Shown piece after piece: positions 21,050-29,205 of a DNA stretch of 36,852 nt (position 1 is its first letter; each line of letters begins with the position of its first letter). Source of the DNA: a virus. Position numbers and translations under genes: made by a program. The stretch lies in the IMG/VR virus record IMGVR_UViG_3300042303_000322, positions 1-36,852 of that record. One strand, given 5' to 3'. The notes under the pieces are model-generated. The model did not search any database. It saw only the letters and a program-made list of their open reading frames with translations, and was not told where the DNA came from.

Positions 21050-22492
21050 CTAGTATATTAATTTATGTGTGATATATTTTTTTGGTCTGTCTGTTACTTT
21101 ATATAGGTCAAATCTAGATCTTGGAGTAAACTTTTCAAATGTCTCATCCATTGCATCAATAACGTTTGTACACATTTGACGTGCTGACATTCCTGATTCA
21201 TCTGATGTTACCCATTCTCTAGCTAATAATCCTCTTCTATCTCTCTCTTCTTTCCCCATGTTGTAAACCTCTTCTAAAGCTTTAGCTACGTCTTCTGGTG
21301 CACACCTATCATCGAAGATGTATGGAGTTGGAACTGAACCTACCATTGAGATGTTTGAAGGATAGACAGGCACTGCCCACTCTCCATGCTCTTTATAAGT
21401 ACCTCTATGGTTAGAAGGGAAGTCAGGAGTGAAGTTAATCCACTCACCATTCTCATCTGTAAATCTCATTTGATCTTGCATACCGCCTGTTACGTTGGCT
21501 ATGATCATTTTACCTGCCATCATAGTCTCAGTTAGAGATAATCCCCATCCTTCATTTGAAGTGATAAGCAATCCTACATCAGCTATGTTATAAAGTAAAT
21601 TAATTTGTGGAGTATCTAATCTCTCTTGTGAGAAGAATACATTTACATAACTCTCATCACAAATTGCTTCTCTTACTGCATAAAGGTCTGTACCGTTTTC
21701 ATCTACAGCCTGTGTGTGCATTACTAAAGCACATTTCTTAGCTTTCTCTTCTCCGATTAAATCACAGAACATTCTATAAGATAGAATTACATCTCCTGGA
21801 GATTTTCTTCTGATGTTTCTTGAATTGAAGAATGCTACGAATTCGATATCCTTTCCTTGAAATAAGTCTTTTTTAAATTGACCTAAAGTCTCAAGTTGAT
21901 CTACTGAGGTCATTGGAAAGAAGTGCTCTTCATTTATTCCATGAGGAACATATTTTAAAATCTTATTCTCAACTGCTTCTCCTAAAACTATTTCATTAAT
22001 ATTTTTAGTTTGTTTTGAGATTGCCATTAACAAATCACATGACTCGTAGTACGGTTTGTTATAAAGAGGAGCTGGATAGTCATCCCAAATGTTTAAGTAC
22101 ATCAAAGGAATTTCATTTCTAATCTCTCTTTCTATTTCAAATAACCATACCCAGTACCTTGGATCTGTAAAGATAAAAATAGCATCTGGCTTTTCTTGTG
22201 CAATTAAAGCTCTAATTTGCATAGCATCTCCATAACCATTGTTAGGCAATACCTTTACATCTGAATCTTCTAGCCCTGTTAACCTATTAACCTCTCCTGA
22301 GATGTCAAATCCTTTTCCTGCTTCGGGGTGGTTAATTGCAGCTCCTAGATTGATCCAGTTAAAGTGATGAGATGTTCCTACAACAATCTCTCTAGCCATC
22401 GTTGCGATACCGGAATGCATCCTAATATCATCGCATAACAGAAGTATCTTTTTACGATCTTCTTTCTTAACATAACGAAATTTTTCTTTCAT
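21050..22492 (-). CDS. GT-B glycosyltransferase (GT4-like), 480 aa
   Basis: The N-terminal Rossmann domain starts ILLLCDDIRMHSGIATMARE, a typical 'SGiaxxar' acceptor loop. The C-terminal domain has FVAFFNSRNIRRKSPGDVIL, YNIADVGLLITSNEGWGLSL, and TETMMAGKMIIANVTGGMQD with the E-x7-E pair (Glu in NEGWG and in TETM). It has a long insert before the C-terminus (ENGEWINFTPDFPSNHRG). Relatives occur in large phages and in polysaccharide clusters. It is the first glycosyltransferase after the ribbon-helix-helix gene, 4 nt downstream of it. Confidence 0.82.
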   Translation of the reverse strand: MKEKFRYVKKEDRKKILLLCDDIRMHSGIATMAREIVVGTSHHFNWINLGAAINHPEAGKGFDISGEVNRLTGLEDSDVKVLPNNGYGDAMQIRALIAQEKPDAIFIFTDPRYWVWLFEIEREIRNEIPLMYLNIWDDYPAPLYNKPYYESCDLLMAISKQTKNINEIVLGEAVENKILKYVPHGINEEHFFPMTSVDQLETLGQFKKDLFQGKDIEFVAFFNSRNIRRKSPGDVILSYRMFCDLIGEEKAKKCALVMHTQAVDENGTDLYAVREAICDESYVNVFFSQERLDTPQINLLYNIADVGLLITSNEGWGLSLTETMMAGKMIIANVTGGMQDQMRFTDENGEWINFTPDFPSNHRGTYKEHGEWAVPVYPSNISMVGSVPTPYIFDDRCAPEDVAKALEEVYNMGKEERDRRGLLAREWVTSDESGMSARQMCTNVIDAMDETFEKFTPRSRFDLYKVTDRPKKYITHKLIY

Positions 22493-22496
22493 GTAA

Positions 22497-22679
22497 CTAT
22501 TTTAATTTAATATCTGTTTGTGTGCGTAATTTTTGTTTAAAGCTCTCTTCTGTAATATAAAGAAAAATTGCTCTGTCTACAAGCTTCTGTAAAGAAAATT
22601 TATCTCTTACGCATTGCTCTTTAAATTCTTGTAGAAGATCCTCTTCTACCTTAACCGATGTTAATTTTTTTGTGTTCAT
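22497..22679 (-). CDS. Ribbon-helix-helix DNA-binding protein, 60 aa
   Basis: The sequence MNTKKLTSVKVEEDLLQEFK followed by EQCVRDKFSLQKLVDRAIFL has the CopG/Arc layout: a short beta strand (TSVKVEED), helix A, a turn at FSLQ, helix B. Arc/CopG proteins bind DNA as dimers through paired strands. It precedes the glycosyltransferases and follows the nuclease gene. It could regulate one of the hairpin-containing promoters in this window, but no target can be assigned. Confidence 0.75.
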   Translation of the reverse strand: MNTKKLTSVKVEEDLLQEFKEQCVRDKFSLQKLVDRAIFLYITEESFKQKLRTQTDIKLK

Positions 22680-22714
22680 TGTTTATATAATTATATGTAT
22701 ATATAAATATACCC

Positions 22715-23656
22715 TTATATCAAAACACCTGCATGGCAATGCTCTGTACCTTTAAAATCACAGAACATACAATTGGACTTGGATGGCTTCTTATCATATT
22801 CCTTATCAATATACTTTCCATGTGAATCGAAAGCATCGTCAATAAATTTTGTAAGAGCTGTGGTTGCTTGTCCTCTTTTAATTTTTCCTGAAGGTGGTAC
22901 AAACTCTTGAACTCTTCTACCCATGGCTGGATATTCTGGATCGGCAGGTACTTTTCTCTTTACGATGAAGTACTTTACATCTACCTTATCAACATCTATA
23001 TCAAATTGTCTTGCTAGGAATTCTTTATAGAGAAGTAATTGTGCTAGCTTTTTATCATCCTTCTTTGCATAATCATTCCATCCTGAGGTTGATGTTTTGA
23101 TATCTAAAATGATATACCTGTCATCCTGCTCATCATAGAGAACAATATCAATAAATCCTTTGAAGAAAATATTCTCAGCTATTTGATGTATCAAAGGAAT
23201 CTCTACTCCTACCAACTTATAATACTTGGTACCGAAGTAAATAGAGCGTTTCTTACGTACGTAATTCAATATTTCAACTCCATCATTATGAAACTCAGAT
23301 AACTGCTCAGAGGTAGAGAAATGTTTTCCGTACTTATCTTTTTCTTGAGCATAAATACTAAAGAGCTTTTCATGTAGAAGTGCTCCAAGATCCATCTCAG
23401 TTGCTTTCTTTACAGTCCCTTCATAGAGTTCTGTTAGCCATTCCTGTACAACTTCGTGTAAGGCTGTTCCAAAGACTGTATGAATGGAGGGCTTATACTC
23501 CTGCAGTCCTTTAACATATTTTAATGCCCATTGGTGCGGACAAGTATTGTATGCTAGAGTTTGACTATACGATATTGATTTGCTGATGTTATAATCTATA
23601 ACTGGATTGCAGAAGTCCTTAATTAGACTTACCTGCTTGAGTATTTTCTTGGCCAT
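22715..23656 (-). CDS. Cas4/AddB-like PD-(D/E)xK nuclease with Fe-S cysteines
   Basis: 313 aa. Motifs in order: YSQTLAYNTCP (30-40, Cys39), FGTALHEVVQEWL with nuclease His67, FFKGFIDIVLYDE (motif II Asp), YIILDIKTSTSGW (motif III D-x-K), and AQLLLYKEFLAR (motif QxxxY-like). The C-terminus has C296-x2-C299 and C307. Cys39 plus these three match the four-cysteine 4Fe-4S staple of AddB and Cas4 exonucleases. It probably resects or recombines phage DNA, or degrades host DNA. It overlaps DUF3310 upstream by 38 nt. Confidence 0.85.
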   Translation of the reverse strand: MAKKILKQVSLIKDFCNPVIDYNISKSISYSQTLAYNTCPHQWALKYVKGLQEYKPSIHTVFGTALHEVVQEWLTELYEGTVKKATEMDLGALLHEKLFSIYAQEKDKYGKHFSTSEQLSEFHNDGVEILNYVRKKRSIYFGTKYYKLVGVEIPLIHQIAENIFFKGFIDIVLYDEQDDRYIILDIKTSTSGWNDYAKKDDKKLAQLLLYKEFLARQFDIDVDKVDVKYFIVKRKVPADPEYPAMGRRVQEFVPPSGKIKRGQATTALTKFIDDAFDSHGKYIDKEYDKKPSKSNCMFCDFKGTEHCHAGVLI

Positions 23657-23909
23657 TTTTCTTTAGTGTTTTGATTTCTCTTTTTAAATACCAAAGAGCT
23701 TTTTCTAATTCTTGAACTATGTTATCTTTCTTTCCTGCTCTGGAGATATACTTCACAGTATTTCCTAAACAGAAACCTAAGTCCCATGCTTCAATTACTT
23801 TTATGGCTTCGTATTTGTTTCCCTTACCTCCGTAGTGTTGAGGATGGTCGACCATTTTGTTTACAACCTTCTCTTTTACTAAAGGTTTTACATCACTGTT
23901 CTTTGTCAT
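23619..23909 (-). CDS. DUF3310 (SaV-like) phage protein
   Basis: 96 aa. The core DHPQHYGGKGNKYEAIKVIE followed by AWDLGFCLGNTVKYISRAGK and a following KALWYLKREI is the signature of the DUF3310 family: HPxHY, YExI, FCLGNxxKYxxRxGxK and KAxWYL. The domain is common in phages of many hosts and is annotated as a nucleotide kinase-like or SaV-like protein, without an established reaction. It is the first gene after the fused terminator/promoter at 23928-23963 and has the GTT-ATG start context. Confidence 0.88.
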   Translation of the reverse strand: MTKNSDVKPLVKEKVVNKMVDHPQHYGGKGNKYEAIKVIEAWDLGFCLGNTVKYISRAGKKDNIVQELEKALWYLKREIKTLKKNGQENTQAGKSN

Positions 23910-23927
23910 AACGTATTTTATATAACT

Positions 23928-23958
23928 ATAATATAAGAAAAAAGGCCTGCAAAAGCAA
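23928..23958 (-). promoter_or_regulatory. Promoter TTG-N20-TATATTAT, fused to terminator
   Basis: On the minus strand TTG (23958-23956), 20 nt, TATATTAT (23935-23928). The box ends 18 nt before the ATG at 23909. The TTG and most of the spacer are the hairpin and T-tract of the lysis operon terminator. Confidence 0.75.
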
Positions 23959-23963
23959 GCCTT
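23942..23963 (-). terminator. Rho-independent terminator after the lysis genes
   Basis: Stem AAGGC/GCCTT (23942-23946 with 23959-23963), one mismatch, an inner TGC/GCA and an AAAA loop (plus strand). On the minus strand it is followed by a T-tract before TATATTAT. Sequence is closely similar to the 1754-1781 terminator. Confidence 0.78.
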
Positions 23964-23975
23964 AATTTAATTATT

Positions 23976-24371
23976 TTAGTAGAGGTAGAGTGCTAATGCC
24001 AATCCGACAAATGTTCCTACTTTATAGAGGAAGGTTTTTGTTCTAGAGGCCTTTAACTCTTTTTGTAAATCGTCAGTCATATGTTCGTACTGTCCAATTT
24101 GAAGTTCATTCTGATGAATGATGTATTTATTGTTCTCATCCTTATCGTTTAGAAGCTTGATGATAGTATCTTTTTGTACTTCTCTTTCTTCTAACTTGAT
24201 AATTTTTTCTTGAGTAAGTTTTAGTTCTTGTTTGCAACCATCATACCTAATAAGGTCTTTTGCAACTTGTCTAGCAATTTTAGTTGGGAGTAAGACTTTT
24301 GTTGTATCTGCTTGCGAAAAACTGCTCAAGCTCAACATTAGAAAACTTACCAGCATTAGCAGCTTTTTCAT
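23976..24371 (-). CDS. Outer spanin-like protein (signal peptide, coiled coil, C-terminal TM)
   Basis: 131 aa. The N-terminal signal MKKLLMLVSFLMLSLSSFSQ is followed by AD, a typical Bacteroidetes signal peptidase site. The middle (about 45-105) is a long charged coiled coil (CKQELKLTQEKIIKLEEREV), and residues 112-131 are a hydrophobic C-terminal segment (TFLYKVGTFVGLALALYLY). The gene starts inside the upstream inner-spanin-like gene in another frame (92-nt overlap), like Rz/Rz1 pairs. No lipobox Cys is seen, unlike classical Rz1. A unimolecular spanin is an alternative. Spanins fuse inner and outer membranes in the last lysis step. Confidence 0.65.
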   Translation of the reverse strand: MKKLLMLVSFLMLSLSSFSQADTTKVLLPTKIARQVAKDLIRYDGCKQELKLTQEKIIKLEEREVQKDTIIKLLNDKDENNKYIIHQNELQIGQYEHMTDDLQKELKASRTKTFLYKVGTFVGLALALYLY

Positions 24372-24633
24372 TTGTTTGATTTTTTACGATTGTTATTGTA
24401 TTGTCTATGTGATGTATTTCTTTTGAAATAGAAACTACCTTTTCTTTTACTGAATCGATTTTAGTATCGATTTGTTTGTTTACTGTCTTAGCTGAATCTA
24501 CTTTAGTTTGTAATAATTCTATTTCAGCTTTGTACCCTTTTACATCTGTTCTGATGCTATTTGTATTGAAAATATTATAACCAATTAATACAACTACTAT
24601 AACCAGTAATAAGTTTTGTTTATTCTGTAACAT
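24280..24633 (-). CDS. Inner spanin-like (Rz-type) protein
   Basis: 117 aa. An N-terminal membrane anchor (residues 7-22, NLLLVIVVVLIGYNIF) is followed by an extended periplasmic coiled coil (KAEIELLQTKVDSAKTVNKQ, then DTKIDSVKEKVVSISKEIHH) and a short polar tail. This is the plan of Rz inner spanins. Its position after a GH19 endolysin and a holin-like gene, and the nested downstream gene in a different frame, support it. It overlaps the holin-like gene by 14 nt. Confidence 0.65.
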   Translation of the reverse strand: MLQNKQNLLLVIVVVLIGYNIFNTNSIRTDVKGYKAEIELLQTKVDSAKTVNKQIDTKIDSVKEKVVSISKEIHHIDNTITIVKNQTNEKAANAGKFSNVELEQFFASRYNKSLTPN

Positions 24634-25045
24634 CTCTTTCTCCTTTGTGTTTATCTAGTCTGTCCAATATCTGAACTGCTAATTCATTTTTTACTAAACC
24701 TACCATTGAGGCATTTTTTAAAATAGAAATTAACTGGAATACTAAGAAGGGAGCCATAATAGTCTCGCTTAACCAAGCTGTTCCAGTAAATCCTTTTTCT
24801 ATTGATAAGATAGCTGATAGCATTACTACCCAAAAGCCAAATGTTTTTAATACGCTTAATGCTTTAAAAGTCTGAAAACCTTCTCTCTTAACTCCTGCCC
24901 ATATACCAAAGAAGCCATCAGCAAAGACAACCAACCCTACTGAAAGGTATTGTTCGATGTTATCTGCTGTTAGGTGCATAAAATATGTACCAATAAATGC
25001 TAATGCTGTTGTCAATGATAATGTGATTAATAGTGAAGTTTTCAT
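24620..25045 (-). CDS. Holin-like membrane protein (phage_holin_4 type)
   Basis: 141 aa with three or four hydrophobic segments: LLITLSLTTALAFIGTYF, then VGLVVFADGFFGIWAGVKRE, GFWVVMLSAILSI and ETIMAPFLVFQLISIL. The motif 'ADGFFGIWAGVKREGF' with a following hydrophobic helix is the signature of the Bacillus/Clostridium-type toxin-secretion/lysis holins. The C-terminus is charged (DRLDKHKGERDVTE), as in holins. It lies 11 nt after the endolysin gene. Holins form membrane lesions that release or activate endolysin. Confidence 0.75.
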   Translation of the reverse strand: MKTSLLITLSLTTALAFIGTYFMHLTADNIEQYLSVGLVVFADGFFGIWAGVKREGFQTFKALSVLKTFGFWVVMLSAILSIEKGFTGTAWLSETIMAPFLVFQLISILKNASMVGLVKNELAVQILDRLDKHKGERDVTE

Positions 25046-25056
25046 CTTATATTTAC

Positions 25057-25668
25057 CTATTTAACGTATTCGTAATATTTTTTAGTTTTCTCAGAACGAT
25101 CTGCTAAACCATGAGTACCGCCGTTAATTCTTTTTGTAAGAGCTAGGATTGAAGCATCGTTCACTCCTTGGTCACATATTGACCATAATTTATTTTTATC
25201 AAAAAAGAACATTGCTGATTCAAAAGAGTAAGTAGTTGCTACTAGATCTGGATTGGTCATGATTTCTGGCTTTTTCAAATAATCTGAAAATGCTTTGTAG
25301 TTTTCTTTTCCTGTCAATTGAAGAGCTCCTCTTCCTCTGAACTTGTATCCATCTCCTGAAGCTTCTGCTCCATTACCCATTCTTGATCCGTATACTCTAT
25401 TGGCAATCTTTTCAGGATTACGAGCGTATAGTTCATTTAAGTTACCTGGAAAGTATTTTCCAAAGATACCTTTTAATCCATCTCCTGAGTAGTTTAGATT
25501 TTCTGCAAATGCTTTAAACCCTCCTGTTTCGTGTGCTGTTTGTGCAAAGAAATGTGCTGCTCTTACTGGAGTTAATTTATAAAACTCCATTGCTTTTTTC
25601 ATTGTTCCTGGACCAAAAGCACCATCGGCTGTTACTCCTACTTTTTCTTGTAAACTTTTTAAGCTCAT
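25057..25668 (-). CDS. GH19-type endolysin with short peptidoglycan-binding start
   Basis: 203 aa. Residues 1-28 (LQEKVGVTADGAFGPGTMKKA) are a shortened PG_binding_1-like repeat. From 37 on it is a GH19/chitinase-type lysozyme: FFAQTAHETGGF with catalytic Glu47, GKYFPGNLNELYARNP, YGSRMGNGAEASGDGYKFRG and RGALQLTGKENYKAFSDYL as separate conserved blocks, ending ITKRINGG-like (LTKRINGGTHG). It cleaves the N-acetylglucosamine/muramic acid glycan backbone of peptidoglycan. No export signal is seen, so it depends on a holin. The gene sits between two holin candidates. Confidence 0.92.
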   Translation of the reverse strand: MSLKSLQEKVGVTADGAFGPGTMKKAMEFYKLTPVRAAHFFAQTAHETGGFKAFAENLNYSGDGLKGIFGKYFPGNLNELYARNPEKIANRVYGSRMGNGAEASGDGYKFRGRGALQLTGKENYKAFSDYLKKPEIMTNPDLVATTYSFESAMFFFDKNKLWSICDQGVNDASILALTKRINGGTHGLADRSEKTKKYYEYVK

Positions 25669-25678
25669 AATCTAATTT

Positions 25679-25987
25679 TTATTCTTCGTTGTTTGATTTA
25701 CCTCCGTTTTTCATTGCTGCAAATTTCTCCAATACATCTGGAAGGAATGAACCTAATGTGATGTACATGAATGCATCAAAGATGTACTCGTTTAATTCTA
25801 AAGCTTTACCCATGTAACCTGTTACAAGGTCTACTGCAATGGCAATTACCATCACCATGAATGACATGAATCCAATTACAACCTTTTCATTGTAATCATT
25901 TGATTTTTTAAAGATACTGAAAAATCCCATAAAATATTTTTTTAAGTTAGTTAGGACGTAACTAATTGGTAGTAACAAAATTTTCAT
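25679..25987 (-). CDS. Two-TM membrane protein, possible holin
   Basis: 102 aa from ATG at 25987. A longer reading to 26014 would need a TTG start located in the terminator's T-tract, so it is rejected. An inner ATG (MGFFSIFKKSNDYNEK, 25930) is an alternative start. Two hydrophobic spans follow: VVIGFMSFMVMVIAIAVDLV and a second around YIFDAFMYITLGSFL. The tail is charged (KNGGKSNNEE). It is the first gene after a strong terminator and directly precedes the endolysin by 10 nt, so holin or pinholin is likely, but a second holin-like gene is present downstream. Confidence 0.6.
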   Translation of the reverse strand: MKILLLPISYVLTNLKKYFMGFFSIFKKSNDYNEKVVIGFMSFMVMVIAIAVDLVTGYMGKALELNEYIFDAFMYITLGSFLPDVLEKFAAMKNGGKSNNEE

Positions 25988-26017
25988 AGTAACTCTTTGA
26001 TATAAATAGCACAAAAA

Positions 26018-26038
26018 AAAGAGGCACGAGGCCTCTTT
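26018..26038 (-). terminator. Strong rho-independent terminator
   Basis: A perfect 8-bp stem AAAGAGGC/GCCTCTTT (26018-26025 with 26031-26038), 5-nt loop, followed on the minus strand by eight T. It closes the groESL/Hc1 operon region before the lysis block. Confidence 0.9.
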
Positions 26039-26059
26039 GAAGTTTAAGTAAAGTCTGGT

Positions 26060-26296
26060 TTATTCCTCAGAATTCAACCCTTTTAATTCCTTTGGAAGAA
26101 ATTCTGTGTTGACATGGCCGCAGGCCTTGCACGCAAATACCGGAATAGGCATGTAGGTTGTTTGACCTGTACCTGTAAGTATTCCCGATGCTTTTCTAAT
26201 ATGAAGTGCTTCTTCAAAGAAGGTGTGTCCACATTTTTCGCATTCTACCGGAAGTGTTTGATCAATCGATAGATTCATTCTTGGTTGTTGTTCCAT
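26060..26296 (-). CDS. Zinc-ribbon protein, 78 aa
   Basis: The start is placed at ATG 26296 (MEQQPRMNLS), which follows the upstream stop as TAAAATG. A form beginning 10 codons earlier would overlap the previous gene by 29 nt. Two CxxC knuckles (VECEKCGHTF and FACKACGHVN) flank a loop containing ASGILTGTGQTTYMPIPV, a layout seen in small phage zinc-ribbon proteins. Function unknown; nucleic-acid or protein binding is probable. The strong terminator at 26018-26038 follows. Confidence 0.7.
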   Translation of the reverse strand: MEQQPRMNLSIDQTLPVECEKCGHTFFEEALHIRKASGILTGTGQTTYMPIPVFACKACGHVNTEFLPKELKGLNSEE

Positions 26297-26297
26297 T

Positions 26298-26552
26298 TTA
26301 GTTTTGTTTTGCATTGCATAATTCATCTACCTTTGTAGCATCTGCTGCTATTTGAAAGACAGTGGCCGGTGAAAGGTTTGGACCCTCCTTTGATACTTCT
26401 AACACTTTTGATAAAAGGTGCTTGGTGAGAGAGGTATGATCACTTGCCTGTAGAATTTCTACAATAATGGCCACGCTTCTTTGCTGTTCTGTATTTTCAA
26501 CAAAGGTAGGCTTCTCTCTTAATTCCTCGTACTTGGCTCTTGAATCTGACAT
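26298..26552 (-). CDS. Hypothetical protein, 84 aa
   Basis: A helical soluble protein (MSDSRAKYEELREKPTFVEN, then a Leu/Ser/Lys-rich helix LTKHLLSKVLEVSKEG). It shares TAATG with the upstream membrane-protein gene. No recognised domain. Confidence 0.55.
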   Translation of the reverse strand: MSDSRAKYEELREKPTFVENTEQQRSVAIIVEILQASDHTSLTKHLLSKVLEVSKEGPNLSPATVFQIAADATKVDELCNAKQN

Positions 26553-26923
26553 TATGCCTTCCCCTTAGGAGCTTTTGGATAATACTTTCTTTTTTTCTTA
26601 GGCTTGGTTGATTCCACTACTGCTTCAACGTTTACTGTTGTAGTGTCTGGTGTTACTTGGGCAATCTCTACTACTTTCTCTACAACCTCTGGTGTTATTT
26701 CTGCTACCTTTTCTTTCTTAGGTGCTTTCTTTGCTGTAACTGGACGTAGGTCTTTGTTATACAATTCTTTAGATAACTGTACTAACTCTTGAGCTTCCTC
26801 GTTGTTATCGAAGTCTGTTTTAAATTCTTTTAAGGTTTTTGTACCTTTTTGCACATTGTATGCAATGAATAGAGCTATTGCTGTGATAGCTACTACTAGA
26901 ATAAATGATGTTAAAATTGTCAT
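26552..26923 (-). CDS. Membrane-anchored protein with Lys-rich tail, 123 aa
   Basis: N-terminal membrane span (residues 5-24, TSFILVVAITAIALFIAYNV) followed by a charged helix and a low-complexity Val/Glu/Thr region (EVVEKVVEIAQVTPDTTTVN) and a strongly basic C-terminus (KPKKKRKYYPKAPKGKA). It may be a cell-envelope or DNA-tethering protein; no family recognised. The gene follows the second GC-rich element (26945-26990), as the 84-aa gene at 1069-1323 follows the first. Confidence 0.6.
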   Translation of the reverse strand: MTILTSFILVVAITAIALFIAYNVQKGTKTLKEFKTDFDNNEEAQELVQLSKELYNKDLRPVTAKKAPKKEKVAEITPEVVEKVVEIAQVTPDTTTVNVEAVVESTKPKKKRKYYPKAPKGKA

Positions 26924-26944
26924 ATGTTTGTTAATTGGTTAATT

Positions 26945-26990
26945 TTGCGCGTGACACCTTCGGTGAGGAGGTTTTGACGCCCCCTCCCCT
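26945..26990 (-). repeat. GC-rich structured intergenic element, copy 2
   Basis: Plus-strand 26945-26967 is identical over 23 nt to 1374-1396, and 26978-26990 (CGCCCCCTCCCCT) is identical to 1405-1417. Spacer is 10 nt here. On the minus strand GGGGAGG can pair with CCTCCTC (one wobble), and CACC-GAA-GGTG forms a hairpin; copy 1 lacks the first pairing in this form. It lies between the Hc1-like stop and the next ATG. Confidence 0.75.
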
Positions 26991-27002
26991 CTCGGTCCCT
27001 TC

Positions 27003-27170
27003 TTATTTACTCTCTGCTGTTGAAGCTTTTCTATAGTCCGTGATTAATTTCTTAACCTCTCCAATAGATTTTCTTGCTCCTGCTTGTGATTTTTTAGTAG
27101 TTCCGTTATGGCTTGCTACAAAACTTTGATACAATTCATCGATTTGTTCGAATAATTCTTGCTTGTTCAT
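27003..27170 (-). CDS. Histone H1-like (Hc1-type) DNA-binding protein, 55 aa
   Basis: Read directly from the minus strand: MNKQELFEQIDELYQSFVAS, then HNGTTKKSQAGARKSIGEVK and KLITDYRKASTAESK. The pattern 'helix, GxxxxxxAGxRKSxxEVKKLIxDYRKASxxxxK' matches the small Bacteroidetes Hc1-like proteins (RARKASLEIEKLMKEFRKxS). Those bind DNA and compact the nucleoid. It lies 24 nt after groEL and just upstream of GC-rich element copy 2. In a phage it may condense phage DNA or alter host transcription. Confidence 0.8.
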   Translation of the reverse strand: MNKQELFEQIDELYQSFVASHNGTTKKSQAGARKSIGEVKKLITDYRKASTAESK

Positions 27171-27193
27171 TTTTTTTATTTGTTTAATTAATA

Positions 27194-29142
<1,949 letters not shown>

Positions 29143-29171
29143 AAACTGATTTTAATTTATAACTTATTTTA

Positions 29172-29202
29172 TTAATATATGAATAAATATCTAAGGAAAC
29201 AA
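29172..29202 (-). promoter_or_regulatory. Promoter TTG-N20-TATATTAA of groESL
   Basis: On the minus strand TTG (29202-29200) begins just after the DNA polymerase stop, then 20 nt, TATATTAA (29179-29172), 29 nt before the groES ATG. No hairpin is visible here, so readthrough from polA is possible. Confidence 0.75.
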
Positions 29203-29205
29203 CTT

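Noticed and set aside
22680-22714. AT-rich stretch with TATATTTA upstream of the ribbon-helix-helix gene as a promoter
   Set aside because: The box-like TATATTTA at 22704-22711 has no TTG at the 20-nt distance (nearest are 9 and 25 nt); the gene is probably read from the promoter at 23928.
25988-26014. N-terminal extension of the two-TM membrane protein from a TTG start
   Set aside because: The extension lies in the T-tract of the terminator at 26018-26038; the ATG at 25987 is downstream and sufficient.
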